The position numbers and the translations under genes are program-made. From Chryseobacterium sp. (GTDB lineage: Bacteria > Bacteroidota > Bacteroidia > Flavobacteriales > Weeksellaceae): a DNA stretch of 64,000 bases. Where the stretch lies: positions 12,617 through 76,616 of the forward strand of contig QFQW01000006.1 in the NCBI GenBank assembly GCA_003248755.1, written 5' to 3'. The notes under the pieces were generated by a model. It saw nothing but the letters and a program-made list of their open reading frames with translations. It had not been told where the DNA came from and made no database searches. Positions 33,613 to 42,852 of this stretch are shown piece after piece (the stretch's first letter is position 1; each line of letters starts with the position of its first letter).

Positions 33613-33717
33613 TATCAATCAAATCAAAAAATGAAATCGCTATCAACGAATCTTCTGAAATAGTACTAACGAAATGGTGATTGCATAAGACCTTAGACAA
33701 CAATTTATAAAATTATT

Positions 33718-35049
33718 ATGAAAAAAATATCAATATTCATCGTATTATTTCTTCTGTCCACTAATATTTTCGGACAAACAGAAGAACTTAATAAGCTCTT
33801 TGATAAGTATCAGGACACAGAAGGTGTGACCTCTATCAAGATTGCAAAACCTATGTTCAAATTATTGAACAATCTCAAAATCGATAACGAAGAATTAGGT
33901 AAAATACAACCCTTGCTTGCAAAAGTTAATGGACTGAAAATGCTAATTCTGGAAAAACCAGAAATATCAAAAAATCCACTCATAGACGAGAAGAAAATCG
34001 AAAAAGAAATTGCGAATTCTCTAAAGAATATGAAATATGAGGAATTGGTGACTGTGAACAATCGTGATGCTAAAATCAAGTTTATGGCACAGGATATTAC
34101 AGCCAATGTGATGGATAATTTGATTCTTAACATTATGTCAGAAGATACTTCTGTTCTGATGATGCTGGATGGAAAAATCTCGATGGATGACGTGAGCAGA
34201 ATGATGGAAGAGAGCCAAAATGTAACTTCTATTAACCCTGCAAAAACGATTAATTCATCCACATTTAGCAACACTAGTACATCCACTCATACTATAACTG
34301 ACGGTTCTGGAACAACAACCTTTACGACTACAAATGATTCTGGTGCATCTAATGTTGGAAGTGAAAGAAATGTTCCTGCTTTTAATGGGATAGAAACATC
34401 TTCAGGAGTGGATGTGGAATTCAGTCAAAGTCCAAAACAAAGTGTGGTTGTAAAAGTAGAGCCGGAAAAACAACAGTATGTCATCACAGAAGTTGAAAAC
34501 GGTATTTTGAAAATATTTGTAAGAAACAAAGGCGTTAGGAACTTAAATTTCAATAGTCTTAAAGTGATTGTTTCCGGACCAAAATTATCGAAATTGATAA
34601 CTAAATCAGGTTCTACATTCAAGGCGGTAACTCCAGTTAACGAAAGTACTTTTGCGGCAAGTTGTTCATCTGGGTCGCAGGTTTCGGGAAGCTTTAAAGT
34701 TTCTACAAACACAGCTTTGGATGTTTCTTCCGGCGTAAATGTGAAAATCAATCTTGAAACCAAATCTCTGGCTCTGGAAGCAAGCAGCGGAAGTTCCATC
34801 AAGTTAACAGGAAAAGCAGATTCGGGAGTTTACAGCGCAAGCAGCGGAAGTTCTATCTCAGCAGGGGATTTCGTAACAAAATCTGCAGTTGTAGATGCGT
34901 CTTCCGGAGCAAGTGTGAAAATCAATACAACAGAGAGTTTAACAGCAAGTGCAACATCAGCAGCGTCTGTGCAATACAAAGGAAATCCTTCTAAAGTGAC
35001 AAAATCTGCCAACGAAAGGACAGGTTCAACTATTAACTCAGTAAACTAA
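33718..35049 (+). CDS. DUF4252 plus head-GIN (DUF2807) fusion, secreted
   Basis: 443 residues. A signal peptide (MKKISIFIVLFLLSTNIFGQ) is followed by a DUF4252-type domain (about 21-170), a Ser/Thr-rich linker (about 180-225), and a DUF2807 head-GIN domain (about 228-443: RNVPAFNGIETSSGVDVEF, then repetitive Ser/Gly/Ala beta-strand repeats such as SSGSSIKLTGKADSG). It is probably periplasmic or surface-exposed. It lies downstream of the sigma/anti-sigma pair and is followed seven bases later by a second DUF4252 gene. Confidence 0.85.
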   Translation: MKKISIFIVLFLLSTNIFGQTEELNKLFDKYQDTEGVTSIKIAKPMFKLLNNLKIDNEELGKIQPLLAKVNGLKMLILEKPEISKNPLIDEKKIEKEIANSLKNMKYEELVTVNNRDAKIKFMAQDITANVMDNLILNIMSEDTSVLMMLDGKISMDDVSRMMEESQNVTSINPAKTINSSTFSNTSTSTHTITDGSGTTTFTTTNDSGASNVGSERNVPAFNGIETSSGVDVEFSQSPKQSVVVKVEPEKQQYVITEVENGILKIFVRNKGVRNLNFNSLKVIVSGPKLSKLITKSGSTFKAVTPVNESTFAASCSSGSQVSGSFKVSTNTALDVSSGVNVKINLETKSLALEASSGSSIKLTGKADSGVYSASSGSSISAGDFVTKSAVVDASSGASVKINTTESLTASATSAASVQYKGNPSKVTKSANERTGSTINSVN

Positions 35050-35055
35050 AGAATT

Positions 35056-35580
35056 ATGTTAAGATTTATATATATTATCATTTTGACGATTGTCGGTTTT
35101 TTTCTACAGTCGTGCATGGTTTCTCAGAAAAAAGTTCACACCGATTTTTTTGATAATCCGGGATTCAAAGAAAGTTCAACTTTTGTAAGTATCAATGTTC
35201 CGACTTTCTTGGCAAAATCTTATGTGAAGCAAGCTTTGAGAGAAGACGGCGAAAGTCAGGAAGTGATAGACTTGGTAAAGAAAATCAGCGATGTAAAAGT
35301 CCTGATTGTTGAAAGTTCTACAACACCAGTCAAAGCAGAATTCCAAAAGTATCTTGACAAAAATAACTATGAAGAATGGATGTCTGTAAAACAGCAAGGA
35401 AATCTGATAAGCCTTAATGCTAAACAAACAGACGACATCATCAAACGTATGATAATTACAGTCAGAGATGAAAATGATGAAACGATTTTCGTAGATGTGA
35501 AAGGGAAATTCACGCCGGATGATGTTTCAAAAATCATCAATGCTACCGAAAAAAATCAAATCAAAATCAATAGAAATTAA
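35056..35580 (+). CDS. DUF4252 lipoprotein
   Basis: 174 residues. The lipoprotein signal MLRFIYIIILTIVGFFLQSC has its probable lipidated Cys at residue 20. The DUF4252 domain covers the rest (FVSINVPTFLAKSYVKQAL, VKKISDVKVLIVESS, IIKRMIITVRDENDETIFV). It is six bases from the fusion protein gene, which carries the same kind of domain, and the operon ends at the terminator behind it. The function is unknown. Confidence 0.85.
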   Translation: MLRFIYIIILTIVGFFLQSCMVSQKKVHTDFFDNPGFKESSTFVSINVPTFLAKSYVKQALREDGESQEVIDLVKKISDVKVLIVESSTTPVKAEFQKYLDKNNYEEWMSVKQQGNLISLNAKQTDDIIKRMIITVRDENDETIFVDVKGKFTPDDVSKIINATEKNQIKINRN

Positions 35581-35585
35581 TTTTT

Positions 35586-35613
35586 CAAGACCACTATTTT
35601 GTAGTGGTTTTTA
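35586..35613 (+). terminator. Terminator of the ECF/DUF4252 operon
   Basis: Arms ACCACTA and TAGTGGT with a 5-base loop, followed by TTTTA. Confidence 0.75.
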
Positions 35614-35628
35614 TGCTTTGGAGAATTT

Positions 35629-36084
35629 TTAAAAATGAGTTTTTGTGACTTTATCATGAGATTTCAGATAAAGCGGAAGAGCAGCAGAACCGTACCATTT
35701 ATAAATTTCAACATCAAAAATTCCTGATTTTACAGAAGGGTCGGTCAAAACTAAACTTTCAGCCTCTTCTTTTGTTTTCGCATCCAGAATGAAAATTCCT
35801 GAATAATTTTTGTCATTTTTCTCAGCCATTGGTCCAGCTACAATCAGTTTCCCATCTTTTGCTAATTTGCCGATGTTGTCCATATGACCTTTCATCAATT
35901 CTGATTTCTTAGCTTTATCCGTAATTTCGGCTTTTCCTTTTTTGAGAATCACGAGATAATAAGATTTCATTCCGTATTGGTCAGCTCCGAGAGAATCTGC
36001 TAATTTTTGGTCAAAATCCTTATTCTGAGCATTGATGAATGAAAAAAATAAGACTAATGACAGAATTGTAAATAGTGATTTCAT
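35629..36084 (-). CDS. Secreted YciI-like protein
   Basis: 151 residues with a signal peptide (MKSLFTILSLVLFFSFINAQ). The YciI-type ferredoxin-like domain is seen in YYLVILKKGKAEITDK, MKGHMDNIGKLAKDGKLIVA, GPMAEKNDKNYSGIFILDAK and the final strand FDVEIYKW. YciI proteins are usually cytoplasmic, so the signal peptide is unusual but known in Bacteroidota. It lies 60 bases downstream of the oxidoreductase gene on the same strand, and may be co-transcribed with it. Confidence 0.85.
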   Translation of the reverse strand: MKSLFTILSLVLFFSFINAQNKDFDQKLADSLGADQYGMKSYYLVILKKGKAEITDKAKKSELMKGHMDNIGKLAKDGKLIVAGPMAEKNDKNYSGIFILDAKTKEEAESLVLTDPSVKSGIFDVEIYKWYGSAALPLYLKSHDKVTKTHF

Positions 36085-36144
36085 TTGTTTAAGTTTATTC
36101 CAAATTTAGAATAAAAAATGAAATCCTAGATTCTCATAAGACAA

Positions 36145-37350
36145 TTATCTTCGAAACCTGAAATATTCTGATAACTCGTGTTTCTTTCCTTTTAGAAAAT
36201 CAGAAGTCATTTCCATTCCGATGACCGAAAATGTAATTCCATTTCCTCCAAAACCTAAAACAAAATAAGCACTTGGAAAATCCGGATGTTCACCAATGTA
36301 AGGCAATCCGTCTTTGGTTTCTCCGAAAGTTCCGGCCCAGACAAAGTCAGTTCGGAAATCGTTTTCAGGAAGGTATTTATTGAGTTTTTTGACCAGTTTT
36401 TTTTCTTTGTCCAAAAGTAGAGAATCTCGTTTTTGAGCATCTACAAATTCCTCATCTTCACCGCCAATCAGAATTCGATTGTCATCCGTTGTTCGCATAT
36501 AGATGTAAGGTTCAGCGGTATTCCAAACTAATAAATCATTCAGTTCTTTATGACTTTTCTCGTGACGTTCGCCCACAATCGCAAATGTTGAAAGTAAGTT
36601 TACAAATTGGTCTTTGATGATTTCTGTACTTTCGAAACCGTTGCAGAAAATTACTTTTTTAGCTTTAATCTTGTTTCCGTAATCTGTTTTTGCTGTAACT
36701 CCATTTTTCTTATAATCGAATTTGATAATGTCGGTTTTATCAAAAACTTGTAATCCTTTTTTGTGGTTGTAATGCAAAATGTCGTGAGCCAGGCAAAACG
36801 CATCAATACTTCCGCCTTGTTCAGATAAGATTCCGCCAAAAGTATTATCAATTTTGAATTTCTTTCTGATTTCTTCTGAGGAAAGCCACTTCACAGGAAA
36901 CTTCGCTGCTTTTCTAGCTTCGAATTCCTTTTTCAAATCATCAACATCTTTTTTGAAAGCTGCGAAATAAAGCGATTCCTTTTTCTTAAAACCACAATCC
37001 GATTTCACTTCTTTAGCAATTTTCTGTAAGTCATCGATTGAATCATAACACGCCCGATACGATTTTTCTGCACCCTCTTTCCCAATCATTTCTGAGAGTT
37101 CAAATAGTGGAACATCAATCTCATATTGCAGCATAGAAGTTGTGGCGCTTGTGCTTCCGTTCCCGATTTCCCGACGGTCAACTAAAACAGTTTTGTAGCC
37201 ATCTTTTATCATTTGATGAGCAAGAAGAGAACCGGTGATTCCGCCGCCGACAATTAATATTTCAGTTTCAATATCTTCTCGAAGTGAAGGATAAGAATGT
37301 TTCAGTCCGTCTTTGACGAGCCAGAATGGTTCGGGAGATTTTAGTTTCAT
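36145..37350 (-). CDS. FAD-dependent amino-acid/glycine-oxidase-type oxidoreductase
   Basis: 401 residues. The N-terminal dinucleotide-binding motif is ILIVGGGITGSLLAHQM followed by VLVDRREIGNGSTSATTSM, as in the DAO family. The C-terminal FAD-contact motif is YIGEHPDFPSAYFVLGFGGNG. It would oxidise an amine or 2-hydroxy acid using FAD, in the cytoplasm. No Rieske domain follows. The substrate cannot be read from sequence. Confidence 0.88.
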   Translation of the reverse strand: MKLKSPEPFWLVKDGLKHSYPSLREDIETEILIVGGGITGSLLAHQMIKDGYKTVLVDRREIGNGSTSATTSMLQYEIDVPLFELSEMIGKEGAEKSYRACYDSIDDLQKIAKEVKSDCGFKKKESLYFAAFKKDVDDLKKEFEARKAAKFPVKWLSSEEIRKKFKIDNTFGGILSEQGGSIDAFCLAHDILHYNHKKGLQVFDKTDIIKFDYKKNGVTAKTDYGNKIKAKKVIFCNGFESTEIIKDQFVNLLSTFAIVGERHEKSHKELNDLLVWNTAEPYIYMRTTDDNRILIGGEDEEFVDAQKRDSLLLDKEKKLVKKLNKYLPENDFRTDFVWAGTFGETKDGLPYIGEHPDFPSAYFVLGFGGNGITFSVIGMEMTSDFLKGKKHELSEYFRFRR

Positions 37351-37463
37351 ATGAAGATTCAGTTATTTTAAACGTCACATGTAATCGCAAAAACGATTTC
37401 ATAGTTTCTTTTTGATTTGATTGTTGTTGCTAATCAAAAAGTAAACCGTGAATTTTTTGGAAT

Positions 37464-37496
37464 ACAAAAACCTCAAAGAAAATCCTTGAGGTTTAA
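37464..37496 (-). terminator. Terminator of the mutase gene
   Basis: Arms AAACCTCAA and TTGAGGTTT around a 9-base loop, with a T-run on the minus strand after the second arm. It lies about 55 bases past the mutase stop. Confidence 0.8.
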
Positions 37497-37548
37497 TTTA
37501 TATTATACATTTAGTAGCCAATAATTGTTCGTACGGCTACGGACCGGA

Positions 37549-40500
37549 CTACATATTTCTTCTATATTTACCACCCACTTCAAACAAAGCGTTGGTAATT
37601 TGTCCTAAAGAACAATATTTCACGGCATCCATCATCACTTCAAATAAGTTTTGTTGGTTGATTGCTGCGTGTTGCAATGTTTTCAAAGCTTTTGCAGATT
37701 TATCTTCATTAGACTTTTGGAAATTATGAAGCATTTCGATCTGGAATTGCTTTTCTTCCTCTGTCGAACGAATCACTTCTCCCGGACGAACTGTTGGCGA
37801 ACCATCTTTTCCTAAGAAGGTATTAACTCCGATAATCGGATATTCTCCGGTATGCTTCAACCATTCGTAATGCATCGATTCTTCCTGAATTTTTGAACGT
37901 TGATACATTGTTTCCATTGCTCCAAGAACACCGCCTCTTTCTGTAATTCTGTCGAATTCTGTATAAACAGCTTCTTCAACTAAATCCGTCAATTCTTCAA
38001 TAATAAATGAACCTTGAAGCGGATTTTCATTTTTCGCCAATCCTAATTCTTTGTTGATAATCAACTGGATCGCCATTGCTCTTCTTACAGATTGCTCAGT
38101 TGGAGTCGTAATTGCCTCGTCATAAGCATTGGTGTGGAGTGAGTTACAGTTATCATAGATTGCATACAATGCCTGTAAAGTAGTTCTGATATCGTTGAAA
38201 TCAATTTCCTGAGCGTGAAGCGAACGTCCCGAAGTTTGAATATGATATTTCAACATTTGGCTTCTTTCATCGGCTCCGTATTTTAACTTCATCGCTTTTG
38301 CCCAGATTCTTCTTGCAACACGTCCGATTACTGAATATTCAGGGTCGATACCGTTGGAGAAGAAGAAAGATAAGTTTGGTGCAAAATCATTGATGTCCAT
38401 ACCTCTCGACAAATAATATTCCACATAAGTGAAACCATTTGCCAAAGTAAACGCCAGCTGAGAAACCGGATTTGCGCCAGCTTCGGCAATGTGATAACCG
38501 GAAATCGAAACGGAGTAGAAATTTCTTACTTTTTCTTTAATGAAATATTCCTGAACGTCACCCATTAATCTTAATGCAAATTCAGTAGAAAAAATACAGG
38601 TGTTTTGAGCCTGGTCTTCTTTTAAAATATCTGCCTGAACGGTTCCACGAACAGTTGAAATGGTTTTAGCTTTGATTTCAGCATAAATATCTGCAGGAAT
38701 AATTTCGTCTCCAGTGATTCCTAATAATTTCAAACCTAAACCATTGTTGGAAGGTGGAAGTTCTCCGTTATATTTTGGTCTTGCTATACCTTTATCATCG
38801 AATTTTGATTTTAAAACTTCCTCAACTTTAGATTCCAAACCATTTTCTGTAATATATTTTTCAACATTTTGGTCGATAGCGGCATTCATAAAGAAAGCCA
38901 ACAACATCGGCGCAGGTCCATTGATGGTCATTGAAACGGATGTCAATGCATTGACCAAATCAAAACCTGAATATAATTTTTTAGCATCATCTAAAGTCGC
39001 AATAGAAACACCTGCATTTCCGATTTTACCATAAATATCCGGTGGTAAAGCCGGATCTTGTCCATACAATGTTACCGAGTCAAAAGCTGTAGACAAACGT
39101 TTTGCAGGCATTTCCGCAGAAACATAATGAAATCTTCTGTTGGTTCTTTCAGGACCTCCTTCTCCGGCGAACATTCTCGTTGGATCTTCTCCTGTTCTTT
39201 TGAAAGGATAAATTCCCGCTGTAAAAGGGAATCCTCCTGGAAGATTTTCCTGACCTTTCCATTTGATTAAATCACCCCAATCATTATATTTTGGTAACGC
39301 AATTTTTGGAATTCTTAAATGAGATAAAGATTCTGTTGAGGTTTCAACTTTAATTTCTTTTCCTCTTACAAAATAGGAGTAAAACTCTTCGTGGAAAGCT
39401 TTTTTTGTATCATCCCAAGTTTTTAGGAAATCGATGTTTTCTTGTTGAAGTTCTTTTTCTGCTTTTTGATATTCGGTGTCTAAAGTTTCGTTAGAAATGA
39501 TATTTTTAACACCATCAATATGATACATTTTTCTTGCTAATTCAGCTTGTTTTTCGATGTTAGCATCATATTGTTTGTTATTTTCAACGATTTCAGAAAG
39601 ATAACGAACTCTTTTTGGTGGGATAATTGTTACTTCGTCTGTAATTTCTTGTTCAACAAATGTTTGAAATTGGAGCGCATTGTCACCCTGAGCCTGTCGA
39701 AGGGTCTCATTGACTTTAGAAACTAATCTGTTGTATAATTCTGTCGTTCCATGGTCGTTGAACTGAGATGCTTTTGTCGCATAAACCGGCATTTCATCCA
39801 ATGGTTGTTCCCACAAGAAATGGTTTCTCTGGAACTGTTTCCTAACTGCTTGAAGCGCATCAAGAGCTCCTCTTTTATCAGATTTATTTAAAGCAACCAA
39901 ATCCGCATAATCCAACATATCGATTTTTTCCAACTGTGTAGAAGCTCCATATTCCGGAGTCATTACATACATTGAAACGTCAGCGAAATCAGAAACTTCC
40001 GAACCAGATTGTCCAATACCTGAAGTTTCAAGGATGATAACATCTGGATGAGCTAATTTTAAAACATTCAAAGCAGAGTGGATGAACGGAGAAACCGAAA
40101 CATTGTTTTCTCTCGTCGCCATCGAGCGCATATAAACTCGTGGGTCATTGATCGCGTTCATACGAATTCTGTCTCCCAAAAGTGCTCCTCCTGTTTTCTT
40201 TTTCGAAGGGTCAATCGAAATAATAGCAATTTTTTTATCAGGATTTGAACGTAGGAAACGTCTAACCAATTCGTCTGTCAAAGAAGATTTTCCTGCTCCA
40301 CCTGTGCCTGTGATTCCGATAATCGGAATATTTAAATCTTTTGCTTTTTCGTCAATTGCTTTTACCAATTCCGGTTTTTCTTCTGAGAAGTTTTCAACAG
40401 CTGAAATGATTTTGGCAATGCTTGTAGAATTTTCAAAGCTGATAGAATCTAAATCGCTTGCTTCAACCTCTTTTCCAGTTGCGAAATCAGATCTTTTCAC

Positions 40501-40914
40501 CAAATCATCAATCATTCCTTGCAGGCCAAGTTCACGACCATCGTCCGGTGAATAGATACGGTCGATTCCGTAAGCCATGATATCTTCGATTTCTTCCGGC
40601 AGAATTACACCGCCGCCACCGCCGAAAATCTTGATTTGCGGCGAGTTTTTTTCTCTTAAAAGGTCGTAGATGTATTTAAAATATTCGTTGTGACCGCCTT
40701 GATAAGAAGTTAAAGCAATTGCGTTCGCATCTTCCTGAATGGCTGTGTTTACAACTTCCTCTGCAGATTTGTCGTGGCCAAGGTGGATGACTTCGCATCC
40801 TGTTCCCTGAATCACACGGCGCATAATATTGATGGCAGCATCATGACCGTCGAATAACGAGGCAGCGGTTACGATTCTGACCTTGTTTCTAGGAGTGTAT
40901 TTTGTGGTTTCCAT
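37549..40914 (-). CDS. icmF: Fused acyl-CoA mutase (IcmF-type: B12-binding, G-protein, mutase)
   Basis: 1121 residues in one chain. Residues about 10-150 are the B12-binding domain (SLFDGHDAAINIMRRV, the D-x-H-x(n)-G base-off motif). About 190-400 is a MeaI-type G protein with GITGTGGAGKSSLTDEL (P-loop), LETSGIGQSGSE and NKSD. About 540-1121 is the mutase barrel (FPFTAGIYPFKRTGEDPTRM, SISGYHIAEAGANP). It isomerises a branched acyl-CoA such as isobutyryl-CoA using adenosylcobalamin. The linker contains the REP-like insertion ETLRQAQGDNA. At the substrate-selecting positions, Tyr (before PFKR) and Gln (in AQNTC) are seen; from memory IcmF has Phe and Gln, methylmalonyl-CoA mutase Tyr and Arg. 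Confidence 0.92.
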   Translation of the reverse strand: METTKYTPRNKVRIVTAASLFDGHDAAINIMRRVIQGTGCEVIHLGHDKSAEEVVNTAIQEDANAIALTSYQGGHNEYFKYIYDLLREKNSPQIKIFGGGGGVILPEEIEDIMAYGIDRIYSPDDGRELGLQGMIDDLVKRSDFATGKEVEASDLDSISFENSTSIAKIISAVENFSEEKPELVKAIDEKAKDLNIPIIGITGTGGAGKSSLTDELVRRFLRSNPDKKIAIISIDPSKKKTGGALLGDRIRMNAINDPRVYMRSMATRENNVSVSPFIHSALNVLKLAHPDVIILETSGIGQSGSEVSDFADVSMYVMTPEYGASTQLEKIDMLDYADLVALNKSDKRGALDALQAVRKQFQRNHFLWEQPLDEMPVYATKASQFNDHGTTELYNRLVSKVNETLRQAQGDNALQFQTFVEQEITDEVTIIPPKRVRYLSEIVENNKQYDANIEKQAELARKMYHIDGVKNIISNETLDTEYQKAEKELQQENIDFLKTWDDTKKAFHEEFYSYFVRGKEIKVETSTESLSHLRIPKIALPKYNDWGDLIKWKGQENLPGGFPFTAGIYPFKRTGEDPTRMFAGEGGPERTNRRFHYVSAEMPAKRLSTAFDSVTLYGQDPALPPDIYGKIGNAGVSIATLDDAKKLYSGFDLVNALTSVSMTINGPAPMLLAFFMNAAIDQNVEKYITENGLESKVEEVLKSKFDDKGIARPKYNGELPPSNNGLGLKLLGITGDEIIPADIYAEIKAKTISTVRGTVQADILKEDQAQNTCIFSTEFALRLMGDVQEYFIKEKVRNFYSVSISGYHIAEAGANPVSQLAFTLANGFTYVEYYLSRGMDINDFAPNLSFFFSNGIDPEYSVIGRVARRIWAKAMKLKYGADERSQMLKYHIQTSGRSLHAQEIDFNDIRTTLQALYAIYDNCNSLHTNAYDEAITTPTEQSVRRAMAIQLIINKELGLAKNENPLQGSFIIEELTDLVEEAVYTEFDRITERGGVLGAMETMYQRSKIQEESMHYEWLKHTGEYPIIGVNTFLGKDGSPTVRPGEVIRSTEEEKQFQIEMLHNFQKSNEDKSAKALKTLQHAAINQQNLFEVMMDAVKYCSLGQITNALFEVGGKYRRNM
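39681..39709. repeat. REP-like sequence inside the mutase coding region
   Basis: On the minus strand it reads GACCCTTCGACAGGCTCAGG and then GTGACA. This is a widely dispersed palindrome-type repeat. Here it is read in frame as TLRQAQGD in the linker between the G-protein and mutase domains. Confidence 0.75.
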
Positions 40915-41029
40915 TTCTTAATATCGATAGTTTCCAAAGATAAAATTTTTTTTGAAATGGTAAATAGAGACGAGATTCTAGACGAAAATATGAGGTTTTT
41001 CTTTTGACAAAACTAAAATTTTATGACAA

Positions 41030-41112
41030 ATCCCATAGCCCCGATTGTAGTGGAAATCCTTTTTCTTTTTTGAAAAGAAAAAGATTGCAACGGAAAGCGG
41101 GATTAAGCTCCT
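41030..41112 (-). repeat. 83-bp dispersed repeat, copy 2
   Basis: Read on the minus strand it contains AGCTTAATCC, TTTCCGTT, TTTTTCTTTT...AAAAGAAAAAG, TCCACT and TCGGGGCT in the order of copy 1 at 6982-7064. It starts 6 bases after the stop of the leucine-rich protein gene, in the direction of transcription. Confidence 0.65.
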
Positions 41113-41118
41113 AAAAAA

Positions 41119-42753
41119 TTATTGTTTGATGAACTTGAAGTTTTTGTTCCCTTCCTGTGTTTTGATAATCAACATATAAACACCGCTTGGAAGTTTTGAA
41201 ACATCGATTTTCGATTTGGTTTCTGAAAGCATTTGTTTACCGCTGAGGTCATAGATATGAACTTTTTGGATGTCATATTTTGAACTTACGATGTTGAGAT
41301 AATCCGAAGTTGGATTGGGATAAATATTGAAATATTTTGCAGTTTCTGCTGTTCCAAGAAACTTTACAAGAGAAATAGGTTCCCTGAAAAGCGACAGGTC
41401 GAATAGGACATTATTCTCCAAAACAGAATAAGTGTATGCTTCGACCGTGTATGTTGCATAATCTGATTCTTCCACACTGTTGAAGTTGAGGTCTGCTGAG
41501 GTTACACTCATTTTCTGATCCAGATTTTTGAACCAGGTGAAGGTGTAATCATTTCCGGATAGCGATTGATCCAACTTTGCGGATTGCCCAGCTACGCCCA
41601 GAACTTCTTTCTCTTCATCATAACGTTGAGGTGAATAATCGAGTTCGGTCTGTTTGTTATGATCTACGATGTAATTTGAAAGTTGATTTTTGTTGAAACG
41701 ATTGTTGCTAATGTGGGTGATTTCCGGTAGCTTATCGTTGAGGTCTCCGGAAAGTTGATTACTGTTCAGATTCAACATCAGCAATTTTGGCATATTTAAA
41801 AATTCGGAAGGAATATCGCCTGACAACAAATTATTGTTCAAGAATAGTTGCTGAAGATTTGTAAGACCTGTTAATAGGGGAATTCCACCTGATATTTTAT
41901 TTCTTCCAAGATTGAGGGTCTGAAGCTTTTGAAGCTGGGCAATCTGAGAAGGAATCTGAGTGAGCTGGTTATTTTCCAAAGACAGCCAAGTTAAATTAGT
42001 TAGGTTTGATAAACTTGAAGTGTTCTGCTCGGTTAGATTATTGCTACTCAAATTAAGACTTACCAATTGCGTTAGCTGAGCAAGTGGTGTTGGAGTCTGC
42101 GTGATCTGTGTTCCCGAAAGAGAAAGTGTAGTAAGTTTGGTGTTTCCTGCAATATTTCCAAATGCGTTGAATGGAATTGGATTGTTATCGAGAATTAAGG
42201 TTTCCAGATTTGTAAAAGCTGTTATTTTGGATGGAACAGCTGTTAAACCTAAATCCGCAATGTTTAAAATTTTGATATTATTAAAACTTTGAAGCAGGCC
42301 ATTTGTATCAGCAATTGAAAACTTGTTTCCTCCTAAACCAAGGTCTTCCAAATTAAACAGACCAGATAGAGAATTAGTTGGGTCTCCTGTTAACAAGTTA
42401 TTACTAATGTCTAATTTTGTTAAAAAACTGAGAGACGATATTCCTAAAGCAACTTCACCGGAAATTTGGTTGTTGCTGATGTCTATTTTTGTAAGCTTTG
42501 GAAAAGAAGTAATGTATGTTGGAAAATCACCTTTTAAAGCGTTGCCGGCAAGATTTAGTTCTGTAACCGTGCCGTTTTTAACGACAACACCAAACCAGTT
42601 TCTTGGGTCTTTTTCCAAATCCCAAGTTCTGTTCCAATTTTCTCCGTTTGTGGAATTATATATATTAACGAGCGCACTTCGCTCAGCATTGGAGATACTC
42701 CATTGTGAAAAAGCGAAATTAGAAATCAGTAAAAAGAATAAAAGTTTTTTCAA
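41119..42753 (-). CDS. Leucine-rich-repeat T9SS cargo protein
   Basis: 544 residues. A signal peptide (MKKLLFFLLISNFAFSQ) is followed by an LRR N-cap (ALVNIYNSTNGENW), then about twelve leucine-rich repeats of 22-24 residues between 60 and 370 (LTKIDISNNQISGEV, LQTLNLGRNKISGGI and the like). A beta-sandwich region comes next, and a T9SS type A sorting domain ends the chain (NIYPNPTSDYLNIVSSKYD, LPSGVYMLIIKTQEGNK). It should be displayed or released at the cell surface and bind protein or glycan partners. The 83-bp repeat follows its stop. Confidence 0.9.
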   Translation of the reverse strand: MKKLLFFLLISNFAFSQWSISNAERSALVNIYNSTNGENWNRTWDLEKDPRNWFGVVVKNGTVTELNLAGNALKGDFPTYITSFPKLTKIDISNNQISGEVALGISSLSFLTKLDISNNLLTGDPTNSLSGLFNLEDLGLGGNKFSIADTNGLLQSFNNIKILNIADLGLTAVPSKITAFTNLETLILDNNPIPFNAFGNIAGNTKLTTLSLSGTQITQTPTPLAQLTQLVSLNLSSNNLTEQNTSSLSNLTNLTWLSLENNQLTQIPSQIAQLQKLQTLNLGRNKISGGIPLLTGLTNLQQLFLNNNLLSGDIPSEFLNMPKLLMLNLNSNQLSGDLNDKLPEITHISNNRFNKNQLSNYIVDHNKQTELDYSPQRYDEEKEVLGVAGQSAKLDQSLSGNDYTFTWFKNLDQKMSVTSADLNFNSVEESDYATYTVEAYTYSVLENNVLFDLSLFREPISLVKFLGTAETAKYFNIYPNPTSDYLNIVSSKYDIQKVHIYDLSGKQMLSETKSKIDVSKLPSGVYMLIIKTQEGNKNFKFIKQ

Positions 42754-42852
42754 ATCTGTGTAAAATTAAAACACAAATATAGTAGATAATTGAATTGGTT
42801 AATCTTATTTTAATAAAATTAATGATTATTTTCGCTTTGCAATTGGACATCT

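Noticed and set aside
33633..33665. Ten-codon frame MKSLSTNLLK between the anti-sigma and head-GIN genes
   Set aside because: Too short, no supporting signal and no recognisable motif.
33810..34286. Antisense frames of over 100 codons across the DUF4252/head-GIN gene, and similar ones over fusA, acnB and the mutase
   Set aside because: They lie opposite strong genes and come from the codon bias of the sense strand; no domains or signals of their own.
37530..37548. Repeated TACGG units near the mutase stop
   Set aside because: Only two or three short units and no clear stem; probably chance.
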